Shown: positions 9,934-18,374 of the stretch, piece by piece
Numbering within the stretch: position 1 is the first letter of the stretch
Layout: each line of letters opens with the position of its first letter
From: Planctomycetaceae bacterium
GTDB lineage: Bacteria > Planctomycetota > UBA1135 > GCA-002686595
Assembly (NCBI GenBank): GCA_016125265.1
Contig: WGMC01000040.1
Coordinates: 1-64,000 of the forward strand
Direction of reading: 5' to 3'
Length of the DNA stretch: 64,000 bases
Made by a program: the position numbers and the translations under genes
The notes under the pieces: model-generated
Told to the model about the DNA's origin: nothing
The model's input: the letters and a program-made list of their open reading frames with translations, nothing else
Database searches by the model: none

Positions 9934-10947
9934 ATGCCCCCGAGCCCCCAACTCCCTTCCACCCAGCGGGTCTGGCCCGTCGGTATGGAGCGACCGGCCC
10001 CCAGCCGCGCCGCCGAGGGCACCGACCGCGCCGCCCTTTTCGGGCGCGAGTTGGACCGCGTGCGACGCCCCAGCCAGTTGCTGGACCGGGATGAGCCCGC
10101 GACCCGAGCGGAGCCCACCGACGGCGCCCCCGCGGGCCGCGCGGAGGGGGCCCAGGCGCGAAGGGAGAGCCCGGCCCCCGAGGCGCCGACGCCGGGCCAA
10201 GCGATCGGCGCACCGACCGATACCGCGGAATCCGCGACGCTGGCCGACGCGCCGCCGACGGCCGGGGACGGCGCGGACGCAACCGCGGACGTCCCTGCGG
10301 GGATCGCGGAACAGCCGCGGACCGGCGCGGGGGCCCAAGCACCGATCCAGAGCGCGGCAGCCGCGCGGGGCACACCTGCCGCGCCTCCGAATGCGCCGCT
10401 CGCAGCACCCCAAGCGCCCGTCGCGATCGCAGCGGCGCGGGTGGCCGATGCGCCGACCACCTCCTCGGCACTGACCACCACCGCGGCGGCGCGCCGCGAC
10501 GCACCGCGCGCCGCAGCCACCAGCGCACCCGCGGCGAACTTCGACGCGGTGCTCGAACAGGTCCAGGCGGAACTGCGCCCCAACCTGCGCCAGGCGCTGG
10601 TGGTGCTCGAGCCCGCGGACCTGGGACGTGTCGCCGTGCGGGTGCGCATGGGCGCCGAAGGACTGACCGCGACCCTGCGCGCCGAATCGCCCGAAACGCG
10701 CGAGTTGCTCGAGCGCCACCTCCCCGAACTGCGGGCCAGCTTCGAAGCCGCCGGGCTAGCGGTGAACGAGATCACCGTCGAACTCGACGGTCGTTCCGGC
10801 GGAGAGCACATGGCGGGCTCCGGCAGGGAGTCCCAGCCGCCTGCGCGTCCGCAATCGGGCTCCCACCGCGCGGAGTCGCCGAACGAACCCACCCCGAACC
10901 ACCGACCGAGCGCGAGCGCGGACGGTTCCGTAGACACCTACGCCTAA
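9934..10947 (+). CDS. fliK: Flagellar hook-length control protein FliK
   Basis: 337 residues. The first 200 or so are Ala/Pro-rich and low in complexity, as in the extended N-terminal ruler of FliK proteins. The last 130 form the Flg_hook domain (LRPNLRQALVVLEPADLGRVAVRVRM and LPELRASFEAAGLAVNEITVEL), which switches secretion specificity from hook to filament substrates. It is first in a fliK-flgD-flgE unit. The ATG at 9934 coincides with the predicted sigma-54 transcription start; if that transcript is not leaderless, the next ATG at 9985 is the alternative. TAA stop, six bases before flgD. Confidence 0.9.
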   Translation: MPPSPQLPSTQRVWPVGMERPAPSRAAEGTDRAALFGRELDRVRRPSQLLDRDEPATRAEPTDGAPAGRAEGAQARRESPAPEAPTPGQAIGAPTDTAESATLADAPPTAGDGADATADVPAGIAEQPRTGAGAQAPIQSAAAARGTPAAPPNAPLAAPQAPVAIAAARVADAPTTSSALTTTAAARRDAPRAAATSAPAANFDAVLEQVQAELRPNLRQALVVLEPADLGRVAVRVRMGAEGLTATLRAESPETRELLERHLPELRASFEAAGLAVNEITVELDGRSGGEHMAGSGRESQPPARPQSGSHRAESPNEPTPNHRPSASADGSVDTYA

Positions 10948-10953
10948 AACCAC

Positions 10954-11403
10954 ATGGATCTCTCCGGCCTGTCCTCGTATTCGCCGTACAGCACCCAGAC
11001 CGAGGTGCCCACCAAGAAGGAACTCGACAAGGATGCCTTCATGCAACTGCTCGTGGCGCAGATGCAGAACCAAGATCCGATGGAGCCCAAGGACAACAGC
11101 CAGCAGATCGCAGAGCTCGCCAACTTCAGCTCGCTGGAGCAGATGTCGCAGCTCAACGAGGGCATGTTGAGCCTGATCGTGTTGCAGCAGGGCAACGCCC
11201 AGATCGCGCAACTTGCCCAGGGCAGCGCGCTGATCGGCAAGGAAGTCACGTGGGATGGACCCGAGGGCTCCGGCAAGGGCACGGTGGAGAGCATCAAGGT
11301 CTCCGACGGGCTCGTGGTGGCCGAAGTCGATGGTCAGGACGTGCCGCTGATCGACGTGATCGGTGTGGCCGGTACGAAGTCGAACGACGGCTCCGCCGAG
11401 TGA
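10954..11403 (+). CDS. flgD: Flagellar hook assembly protein FlgD
   Basis: 149 residues, the hook cap/scaffold protein exported before FlgE. It has the diagnostic N-terminal block DKDAFMQLLVAQMQNQDPMEP followed by NSQQIAELANFSSLEQM. The C-terminal part (ALIGKEVTWDG through VSDGLVVAEVDG) is a short beta domain, so the protein is clearly smaller than the about 230-residue enterobacterial form, and most of the tandem Ig-like region is lacking. It is sandwiched between fliK and flgE, the usual neighbourhood. Confidence 0.93.
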   Translation: MDLSGLSSYSPYSTQTEVPTKKELDKDAFMQLLVAQMQNQDPMEPKDNSQQIAELANFSSLEQMSQLNEGMLSLIVLQQGNAQIAQLAQGSALIGKEVTWDGPEGSGKGTVESIKVSDGLVVAEVDGQDVPLIDVIGVAGTKSNDGSAE

Positions 11404-11446
11404 TCCCAACGCCCCCCCGCCGCACTCCAAACCCCGCACACCCTCC

Positions 11447-13363
11447 ATGTCACGTTCCCTGATCTCGGCCCTCGGCGGCCTGCGAAGCCACCAGGGCTGG
11501 CTCGACGTCATCGGCAACAACCTGGCGAACCAGAACACGCCGGCGTTCAAGTCGTCTCGCGCGGTGTTCAGTTCGCTCTTGAGCCGCACGTTGCGCGAAG
11601 GCACCCCCGCGAGCACCAACGTAGGGGGCACCAACCCGGTGCAGGTGGGCCTCGGGACGCAGCTCAGCTACATCGACCGCGACATCGGCCAGGGTTCGCT
11701 GAACCTGACGGGTCGCACGTTCGACCTGGCGCTGCTCGGCCGCGGCTACTTCGCGCTGACCGATGGCGACCGCACGCTCTACACACGCGTCGGCAGCTTC
11801 GGACTCGACGCCCAACGCAACATGGTCGACCTGCGCACGGGTTTCCGCGTGCTCAACGGCAACGGCCAGGCGTTCCAGATCGACACCGATGCGGTGGTGC
11901 CCCCGAACGCGACGTCGGAGGTCAGCTTCCAGGGCAACTTGCCGGCCAAGGTGACCGGTCCCCTGGCGGAGCAGTTGGGCACCGTGTCCGCACTCTACGA
12001 GGGCACACCCGCCGAGATGACGGGTTCGAATGCGGGGCCCTTCAACATCCCGAACGGGGTGGCGTGGAGCATGGAGGTGATCATCAACGGCGGCGCGCCG
12101 CAGACGGTGAGCATCACCGGCGGTGCGGGCCCGACCAGCGCCGCCGACATCGCCGCGGCACTGGACGATCTGGACCACGTCAGTGCCGAGGTGGGCCCCG
12201 GCGGCGAGATCCAGTTGGTGAGCGACAAGAACGGCACAGGCTCGACGATCAAGATCACACCCGGCGAGGCCGGCGCAGACCTGGCGTCCACCCTCGGCCT
12301 CGGCACGGCGCTGGTCAGCGGCACCCAAGCCCTCGCGAGCGGCGTCTCTTCGCTCAACTCGCTGACCCGCAACTTGGCTCCCTACTCGGACGGCGACGGC
12401 ATCGAAATCACCGGCAGCGACGCGGATGGCACGCCGATCCAGGCGACCTTCGTGTACGGAACCAACGGCACGACCGTCGACGATCTCGTCAGCTTCATCG
12501 ATTCGCAGTTCACCGGCGCGACGGCGAGCTTCAACCCCGACACCGGGACGATCTCGCTCGCCGCCGATGCGACCGGCGAGTCCGAGCTGTCGCTCGTGAT
12601 GGGGGACAACGGAACCGGCAAAACAGACTGGGCCCAGCTCGCGTTCACGGTGACCACGAACGGCGCCGGACCGGACACGGTCAACACCTCGATGGAGGTC
12701 TTCGACTCCGCCGGCACGTCCCACATCCTGACGCTCAAGTACATCCGCCAGGACAACGGCACCTGGAACATCGAACCGTCGCTTCCCGAGGACTCAGGGA
12801 CAGTCACGAGCGGCCCCGTGACCAACGTCACCTTCAACCAGAACGGTTCGCTGCTGTCGCCCCCGTCCGCGAACGTGACGGTCCAGTTCCAGGGACAGTC
12901 GTCGCAGACCATCCAGCTCAAACTGGGGAACGTGGGTGGTTTCGACGGGGTGACCCAGTTCGGTGCGGAAACCAACGTCGTCGCCGCCGATCAGGACGGG
13001 TACGGCGTCGGCTCCCTCGCCAACATGTCCGTCGGTGGCGACGGACGTGTCACGGGCTTCTACACGAACGGCGAGACCCTGACCCTGGGGCAGTTCGGCG
13101 TCGCGACCTTCGCCAACGAGGGCGGCCTGGCCGAGTCGGGTGACAACTACTGGACCGAGTCGTCCAACAGCGGCCAGCGTCTGCTCGGTGTGGGCCTCTT
13201 CAACGGGTCCGGCGAGGTCGTCGGCGGCGCCCTCGAGGAGTCCAACGTGGACACCGCCGAGGAGTTCGTGCGCCTGATCCAAGCCCAGCGCGGCTTCCAG
13301 GCCAACGCGCGCATCATCTCGGTCCAAGACACGATGCTCGAAGAGATCGTGAACATGGTCTGA
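11447..13363 (+). CDS. flgE: Flagellar hook protein FlgE
   Basis: 638 residues. It has the axial N-terminal signature NNLANQNTPAFKSSRAVF and the C-terminal heptad tail RGFQANARIISVQDTMLEEI that pack in the hook core. Long Gly/Ser/Thr/Asp-rich surface domains lie between, making it larger than the about 400-residue E. coli FlgE. The ATG at 11447 was chosen because it places the NNLAN motif at the usual distance from the N-terminus; the longer upstream open frame overlaps flgD and looks non-coding. A strong GC hairpin follows the stop. Confidence 0.95.
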   Translation: MSRSLISALGGLRSHQGWLDVIGNNLANQNTPAFKSSRAVFSSLLSRTLREGTPASTNVGGTNPVQVGLGTQLSYIDRDIGQGSLNLTGRTFDLALLGRGYFALTDGDRTLYTRVGSFGLDAQRNMVDLRTGFRVLNGNGQAFQIDTDAVVPPNATSEVSFQGNLPAKVTGPLAEQLGTVSALYEGTPAEMTGSNAGPFNIPNGVAWSMEVIINGGAPQTVSITGGAGPTSAADIAAALDDLDHVSAEVGPGGEIQLVSDKNGTGSTIKITPGEAGADLASTLGLGTALVSGTQALASGVSSLNSLTRNLAPYSDGDGIEITGSDADGTPIQATFVYGTNGTTVDDLVSFIDSQFTGATASFNPDTGTISLAADATGESELSLVMGDNGTGKTDWAQLAFTVTTNGAGPDTVNTSMEVFDSAGTSHILTLKYIRQDNGTWNIEPSLPEDSGTVTSGPVTNVTFNQNGSLLSPPSANVTVQFQGQSSQTIQLKLGNVGGFDGVTQFGAETNVVAADQDGYGVGSLANMSVGGDGRVTGFYTNGETLTLGQFGVATFANEGGLAESGDNYWTESSNSGQRLLGVGLFNGSGEVVGGALEESNVDTAEEFVRLIQAQRGFQANARIISVQDTMLEEIVNMV

Positions 13364-13406
13364 TCCGAGGGGCTCCCCGCGGGCACCCTGGTTTCCCCAA
13401 GTGGGG

Positions 13407-13443
13407 GCGGGCCCGGCTGGACCAACCGTCCGGCCGGGCCCGC
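13407..13443 (+). terminator. Long GC hairpin after flgE
   Basis: GCGGGCCCGGC (13407-13417) pairs perfectly with GCCGGGCCCGC (13433-13443), and GGAC/GTCC in the loop can extend the stem. It lies about 45 bases past the flgE stop and upstream of the flgF promoter element. There is no T-tract, so it is either a terminator of the fliK-flgD-flgE unit or an mRNA-end stabiliser. Confidence 0.5.
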
Positions 13444-13460
13444 TCCCGTTGGTTCCGCGC

Positions 13461-13491
13461 GGAAAGGCCTTCGCGGTCGGAAAAAGGTTCC
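13461..13491. promoter_or_regulatory. GGAA-N5-TTCC sites upstream of flgF
   Basis: GGAAAGGCCTTCG (13461-13473, one mismatch in the right half) and GGAAAAAGGTTCC (13479-13491) lie about 90-120 bp upstream of the sigma-54-type element before flgF. They repeat the arrangement seen before fliK and are candidate binding sites for the NtrC-type activator encoded at 55509-56957. Confidence 0.35.
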
Positions 13492-13578
13492 GAGCTGCCG
13501 TGGGCAAGCGCTTCCGTGGCGGGCGCGCGGGGGCCCCCGCCAAGGGGTCCGAGCCCCGCCACAGCGAGCTCGGGACAC

Positions 13579-13595
13579 TTGGCATCCCGCGTGCT
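13579..13595 (+). promoter_or_regulatory. Sigma-54-type promoter before flgF
   Basis: TTGGCATCCCGCGTGCT has GG at 13581-13582 and GC at 13593-13594 with a 10-base spacer, and differs at one base from the element before fliK. A GGAGG ribosome-binding sequence follows immediately (13596-13600), and the flgF ATG is at 13607. A start 12 bases past the GC would fall at about 13606 and leave the GGAGG outside the mRNA. Confidence 0.6.
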
Positions 13596-13606
13596 GGAGG
13601 AGGGGC

Positions 13607-14308
13607 ATGGACCAAGCGCTCATCAACGCGGCCGCAGCGATGCGGGCGAGTGAACAGCGGCTCGAGATGCTCTCGCACAACCTCGCGAACACCTCGACCA
13701 CCGGCTACAAGCGCAAGAGCACGACCAACACCCAGTTCGTGCTCCAGACGCGCGGACGCGAAGAACGGGTCCAGGGCACGACGTTCTATACGGACTTCAC
13801 CCAGGGCGACCTGCACCGCACGGGGCTGACCTACGACCTCGCACTGATGGGCGACGGCTTCTTCGCCGTGGAGGGCCCGGAGGGCGAGCTGTACACACGC
13901 GGCGGCAACTTCCTCGTGGACTCCGAAGGTGTGCTCATCACGCCGGACGGTTTGGCCCTCGCCTGGGAAGAACGCCTCGCGCCGATCGATCCCCTTGGCT
14001 ACGAGCCCGTGATCGACGAAGAGGGGCGTGCGTACCAGGGGGACACACCCCTCGGTCGTCTGCGGGTCGTCGACTTCGAGTCGCGCGAGCGCTTGATCGA
14101 GCAGAACGGCGGCTACTGGAAGGCGCCCGCCGGCCTCGTCGAACAGGCACCGACCGCACGTGTGTACCAAGGATCCGTCGAAAGCTCCAACGCAACGGGC
14201 ATGGCCGAGCTGATCGAGATGCTCGTCACCCAACGCTCGTACGAAATGGCGGCCACCACGATCCAGATGATCGACCAAAGCTACAAGCGCTTGAACCAGC
14301 CGCGCTGA
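13607..14308 (+). CDS. flgF: Flagellar proximal rod protein FlgF
   Basis: 233 residues, a rod subunit. It shows the axial N-terminal motif SHNLANTSTTGYKRKS, the middle MGDGFFAVEGPEGELYTRGGNF block common to FlgE/F/G proteins, and a C-terminal coiled segment ending MLVTQRSYEMAATTIQMIDQ. The start ATG leaves the usual 20-odd residues before HNLAN, so a start further in is unlikely. It is the first gene of the flgF-flgG-flgA-flgH-flgI-flgJ-flgN-flgK-flgL operon, behind the second sigma-54-type element. Confidence 0.93.
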   Translation: MDQALINAAAAMRASEQRLEMLSHNLANTSTTGYKRKSTTNTQFVLQTRGREERVQGTTFYTDFTQGDLHRTGLTYDLALMGDGFFAVEGPEGELYTRGGNFLVDSEGVLITPDGLALAWEERLAPIDPLGYEPVIDEEGRAYQGDTPLGRLRVVDFESRERLIEQNGGYWKAPAGLVEQAPTARVYQGSVESSNATGMAELIEMLVTQRSYEMAATTIQMIDQSYKRLNQPR

Positions 14309-14325
14309 AACCGAGGAAAAAGAAC

Positions 14326-15111
14326 ATGATCCGCGCCATGAGAACGGCTGCGTCGGGGATGCTCGCGCAGCAAATGCAGGTCGACACGATCGCGAACAAC
14401 ATCGCGAACGTGAACACGACCTCCTACAAGAAGGACGCCCTCGCGTTTCGGACCCTTTTGTACCGCACCTTCCGCGAGCCGGGCGCCGTGACGTCCGGCA
14501 CGCAGATGAATCCCACCGGCTTGCAGATCGGCTCGGGCGCGGAGATCGCCAGTTCCATCAAGTTGCATGTCCAGGGCGACCTCGAGCCCACCGGCAACGA
14601 GATGGACGTGGCGATCAACGGACCCGGCTTCTTCCGAGTGCGACTGGGAAACGGCGAGTTCCGCTACACGCGGGACGGCACGTTCCGCAAGGACGCCAAC
14701 GGCGACATGGTGACCGTCGACGGCTTCCGCTTGGAGCCGCCGATCAACTTCCCCGCCGACGCGGAGACGATCAGCATCGCGCAGGACGGCACGGTGACCG
14801 TGAGCCAAGCCGGCGGCGGCAGCAAGGAGGCGGGCCAGATCCTTTTGATCCGCTTCGCGAACCCGGCGGGCCTGAAGGCGGTCGGCGCCAACTTGTTCTC
14901 GGAAACGCTCAGCTCGGGTATCGCGACTCCGCAGACACCTGGCCTGAACGGCATGGGTTTCCTTCGCAACGGCTTCCGCGAGCGCTCCAACGTCCAGATC
15001 GTGGACGAGCTGATCGAACTGATCCAAGCCCAACGGAACTACGAAGTCAACAGCCGCACGATCCGCGTCGGCGACGAGATGCTGCAACAGGTCTCCAACC
15101 TGGTTCGCTGA
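14326..15111 (+). CDS. flgG: Flagellar distal rod protein FlgG
   Basis: 261 residues, the normal family length. The N-terminus MIRAMRTAASGMLAQQMQVD leads into NNIANVNTTSYKKD, and the C-terminus has LIQAQRNYEVNSRTIRVGDEM, both diagnostic for the distal rod. The segment LYRTFREPGAVTSG matches the FlgG-specific region. A good AGGAAAAAG ribosome-binding site precedes the ATG. It lies directly after flgF and before flgA, the canonical order. Confidence 0.97.
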   Translation: MIRAMRTAASGMLAQQMQVDTIANNIANVNTTSYKKDALAFRTLLYRTFREPGAVTSGTQMNPTGLQIGSGAEIASSIKLHVQGDLEPTGNEMDVAINGPGFFRVRLGNGEFRYTRDGTFRKDANGDMVTVDGFRLEPPINFPADAETISIAQDGTVTVSQAGGGSKEAGQILLIRFANPAGLKAVGANLFSETLSSGIATPQTPGLNGMGFLRNGFRERSNVQIVDELIELIQAQRNYEVNSRTIRVGDEMLQQVSNLVR

Positions 15112-15123
15112 GGACAACGGCAC

Positions 15124-16053
15124 ATGATCTCCATCGCAGCCATTCTCCTGGGCGGAATCACCGTCACCCTCCCCATGGAGGCCAAGGTGCGCGGCACCGA
15201 GCTCACCCTCGGCGACGTGGCACAGATCAGCGGAGACGACGCGGCCCTCGTCGCCACGGCGCGCCGTGTGCAACTGGGCTCCAATCCGGCGCCCGGCTAC
15301 AGCCGCCTCATCGCGGACTCGTGGATCGAGCAGCGACTGCGCCGCGACCTCCCCGATGTCGAGATCACCCTCGTCGGTCAACGCAACTGCCGCGTATGGC
15401 CCTTGGTGGAGCGCATCCCGGCCGAACGGCTGCGGGCCGCCGCCGAAAACGAGGTCAAACGCCTGATCGCGACGGAAGATGCCACCTACGAGCTCGCCAC
15501 GCCCATCTCCGAGATGCTGGTGCCGGCCGGGGTGGAAGGCGCGGTGGTGCGCGTCTCGGTCCCGGGCGACCGGGTCTCGAGCGGCGCGCTTGCGGTACCC
15601 ATCCAAGTGGTGGTCGACGGCACACCCTACCGCACCCTTTGGACGACCTTCGACGTGCGCGTGTGGCAAACGGTGCCGACCCTGCGCCGCAACGTGCGGG
15701 CCGGAGAACGCCTTACCGACGAACACTTCGAACGTCGTCGTGTGCCGCGCACCGAAAGCCAGCGCGGCGCTCCACTTCCGGTCGAGGCCCTGTTCGGCGC
15801 CATAGCGAGCCGCGACATCCTGGCCGGATCCGCGGTCACGGGGGCCGACGTGCACCGCGCGATCGCGGTGGAACTGGGGCGCCCGATCGTCGTGCAGGTG
15901 CGCAAGGGCAACATCACCGCCCGCATCGCAGGCACGGCCCGCGACAGTGGCAGCATCGGCGACCGCATCCGAGTGGTCACCGTGGATCAGGGCGCCGAAC
16001 TGGTCGGCATCGTGCGGTCCCGCGAAGTGGTCGAGATCGACCTGGGGAGCTGA
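15124..16053 (+). CDS. flgA: Flagellar P-ring assembly chaperone FlgA
   Basis: 309 residues, a periplasmic chaperone needed to assemble FlgI into the P ring. The short hydrophobic N-terminus (MISIAAILLGGITVTL) could act as a signal sequence. The C-terminal half contains the SAF-type domain: RRNVRAGERLTDEHFERRRVPR, later ASRDILAGSAVTGADV and VQVRKGNITARIAGTA. It is longer than enterobacterial FlgA (about 220) because of an extra N-terminal domain, as in several other phyla. It sits between flgG and flgH. Confidence 0.9.
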   Translation: MISIAAILLGGITVTLPMEAKVRGTELTLGDVAQISGDDAALVATARRVQLGSNPAPGYSRLIADSWIEQRLRRDLPDVEITLVGQRNCRVWPLVERIPAERLRAAAENEVKRLIATEDATYELATPISEMLVPAGVEGAVVRVSVPGDRVSSGALAVPIQVVVDGTPYRTLWTTFDVRVWQTVPTLRRNVRAGERLTDEHFERRRVPRTESQRGAPLPVEALFGAIASRDILAGSAVTGADVHRAIAVELGRPIVVQVRKGNITARIAGTARDSGSIGDRIRVVTVDQGAELVGIVRSREVVEIDLGS

Positions 16054-16058
16054 AGACC

Positions 16059-16685
16059 ATGGTCCAAACGAGCCTTCGTGCATCCGCGGCATTGCTCCTC
16101 TTGCTGCTTCCCGCCGCCGCCCAGGGCATCCGCCCCGGATCGATCTACGACTCGAGCCGCGGTCCCGTCGGCCTCGTCTCCGACAAGTCCGCCCGCCGAC
16201 CCGGGGACCTCTTGACCGTGGTCATCGCGGAGCAGTCGAACCTGATCAACGAGGAGTCGAGCGATCTGGCGCGCAGTTCCACGCTGGACTACGAGTTGGA
16301 AGCGTTCTCGATCAAACCCAACCTGTTCAGCCCGCTGCCGCAGGTCGCAGCGAGTTCGACGGACGAGTTCAGCGGCTCGGCGAACTATTCCAAGCGGGGC
16401 ACGTTCAACACCCGTTTGACCGCGATGGTCGTGGACGCGCTGCCGAACGGCAACCTGGTGATCAACGGGCGGCGCGAGCTGCGTGTAGACAACGAGGTCA
16501 AGTTGATCGAGTTCAGCGGCGTGGTCCGGCGCTACGACGTCGCGTCGGACAACAGCATCCAATCCTCATTGGTCGCCGATGCCAAAGTGGTCTACCTGGG
16601 CGAAGGCCCCATGACCAACAGCACGAACCGCCGCGGCATCGGCGGGTGGTTCCACTCCCTGATCAGTTGGCTCTGGCCCTTCTGA
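16059..16685 (+). CDS. flgH: Flagellar L-ring protein FlgH
   Basis: 208 residues, the outer-membrane ring subunit; its presence implies a diderm envelope. Visible signatures are RPGDLLTVVIAEQSNLINEES, the alternating-strand segment GTFNTRLTAMVVDALPNGNLVINGRRE and the tail GIGGWFHSLISWLWPF. The N-terminus (MVQTSLRASAALLLLLLPAAAQG) is a plain signal peptide with no lipobox Cys, whereas the well-studied FlgH proteins are lipoproteins. The start is the ATG five bases after the flgA stop. Confidence 0.94.
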   Translation: MVQTSLRASAALLLLLLPAAAQGIRPGSIYDSSRGPVGLVSDKSARRPGDLLTVVIAEQSNLINEESSDLARSSTLDYELEAFSIKPNLFSPLPQVAASSTDEFSGSANYSKRGTFNTRLTAMVVDALPNGNLVINGRRELRVDNEVKLIEFSGVVRRYDVASDNSIQSSLVADAKVVYLGEGPMTNSTNRRGIGGWFHSLISWLWPF

Positions 16686-16695
16686 AACCTTCCGC

Positions 16696-17958
16696 ATGCT
16701 GCCCCTACTGCTACTTCTGCTGCAACAGTCGCCGACGCCGGACGACAACGTCCCCGCCGTTCCGCCGCCGGAAATCGTCATCACGACGAGCCCGGCCAGC
16801 GGCCTGCGCTACGGCGCCGTCGAGGCTCCGGAGCAGCCGAGCCGTGCGTCTTCGGCCCGCTACCGCCAGCTTCCCCGCACGGCGCTCGAACGCGCCCGCG
16901 GCTCCGCCGGCGCCATCCAGGTGCGCATCGCGGACCTCGTGGAAGTGCGCGGCCTCGAAAACAACGTGATCCACGGCGTCGGCTTGGTGACTGGCCTTTC
17001 GGGCACCGGCGACGCGGGTCTGCCGGCTCGCCAGGCGATCGCGAACTTGATGTTGACCCAGAACATCAAGCTCGACGCCGCGTCGCTGACCGCCAACAAC
17101 GTGGCGATGGTTTGGGTGGAAGCGACGTTGCCGTCCGGTGTGAAGCCCGGCCGTCGGGTGGATGCCAAGGTCTCCTCCCTCTACGACGCCGAAAGTCTGG
17201 TGGGCGGAACCCTTGTGTTCGCCGAACTGACCGACCCGTCCGGCGCGCTGGTCTACGGGACCGCCTACGGTTCGGTGACGACCGGTGCGTTCTCGGCCCA
17301 GGGCGAAGGTGCGACGGTGACCAAGAACCACCTGACGGTGGGCGGCATTCCCCTGGGTTGCAAGGTCGAGCGCGAGGTGCCCAGCTCGCTGGTCAGCGAG
17401 CAGGGTGTGATCTACCTCGACTTCCAACCGAACAAGGCGAGCTTCGGCAACGCGGTCCGCATCGCCGAAGCGATCAACGGACGTTACCTGGGAGCGGCAT
17501 CCGCGTTCGACAGCATGAGCGTGCAGTTGAAGGTCCCGAAGGACCTTCCGAACGACGCCCACGTGCCCTACCTCAACAGCGTCCTGCAGATGCGGGTCGA
17601 ACCCGAGGCCTCGTCGCGGGTCGTGATCAACGAGCGCACAGGCGTGATCGTGATGGGGGAACAGGTCCGCATCGGCCGCGGGGCCATCACCAAGGGAAGC
17701 CTGACCGTGACGATCGCCGAGACTCCCGAGGCCAGCCAGCCGGGCCCGCTGTCCGAAGGCCAGACCCAGGTCTTGCCTCGCACCGATCTGCTCGTGGACG
17801 AGGAGCAAGCCCAACTCTCGATCATCAACGGCGCCGCGACGCTGAACGATGTGGTCGAAGTCCTCAACGTGATCGGTGTGGGCGCTCGCGACATGATCCA
17901 GATCCTGCAGGCGATGGGCCAATCGGGCATGTTGCACGCGGAGGTCATCATCCAATGA
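16696..17958 (+). CDS. flgI: Flagellar P-ring protein FlgI
   Basis: 420 residues. FlgI forms the peptidoglycan-level bushing of the rod. After a short hydrophobic leader and a Pro-rich segment comes the family opening VRIADLVEVRGLENNVIHGVGLVTGLSGTGD, then NNVAMVWVEATLP and the C-terminal LNDVVEVLNVIGVGARDMIQILQAM. The poorly conserved first 75 residues are longer than usual. It overlaps flgJ by ATGA. Confidence 0.96.
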   Translation: MLPLLLLLLQQSPTPDDNVPAVPPPEIVITTSPASGLRYGAVEAPEQPSRASSARYRQLPRTALERARGSAGAIQVRIADLVEVRGLENNVIHGVGLVTGLSGTGDAGLPARQAIANLMLTQNIKLDAASLTANNVAMVWVEATLPSGVKPGRRVDAKVSSLYDAESLVGGTLVFAELTDPSGALVYGTAYGSVTTGAFSAQGEGATVTKNHLTVGGIPLGCKVEREVPSSLVSEQGVIYLDFQPNKASFGNAVRIAEAINGRYLGAASAFDSMSVQLKVPKDLPNDAHVPYLNSVLQMRVEPEASSRVVINERTGVIVMGEQVRIGRGAITKGSLTVTIAETPEASQPGPLSEGQTQVLPRTDLLVDEEQAQLSIINGAATLNDVVEVLNVIGVGARDMIQILQAMGQSGMLHAEVIIQ

Positions 17959-18374
17959 TCGACAACACCTCGAGTGGCGGACGCGGCTTCCTGGCGGCCG
18001 TGGATGCGGCGCGCGAGCAAACGGCGGCGCGGCTCTCCGAGCTGCCCGTGACGCGCGGCGAAGTCGACAGCGGCAACGTGGAGGAGGCTGGGCGCAAGTT
18101 CGAAGCGCTGTTCCTCTCCATGTTGACCAAAGAGATGCGCAAGACCTTGGGCGAGGGTCTCTTTGGCTCGGGTCCCGGCGCGGACACCTACGAAGGCTGG
18201 TTCGACCAGCACATGGGCGACAGCCTCGCCGGCGCCAAGGCATTGGATCTCGCCGGCATCCTGCGCGCCGGCTTGCCGCGCGAAGGGACCCTGCGTGCGG
18301 ACAAGGAACTGGCGGTTCCGGAGACTCAACACCAACTTCCGTCTCGCAAGCCCAACGAGGGCCAAGGATCATGA
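17955..18374 (+). CDS. flgJ: FlgJ-like rod-binding protein (no muramidase domain)
   Basis: 139 residues corresponding only to the N-terminal rod-capping domain of FlgJ: EEAGRKFEALFLSMLTKEMRKT, then DTYEGWFDQHMGDSLAGAKALDLAGIL. The glucosaminidase domain present in gammaproteobacterial FlgJ is absent, so a separate peptidoglycan hydrolase must open the wall for the rod. It is coupled by ATGA overlaps to flgI upstream and flgN downstream. Confidence 0.88.
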   Translation: MIDNTSSGGRGFLAAVDAAREQTAARLSELPVTRGEVDSGNVEEAGRKFEALFLSMLTKEMRKTLGEGLFGSGPGADTYEGWFDQHMGDSLAGAKALDLAGILRAGLPREGTLRADKELAVPETQHQLPSRKPNEGQGS

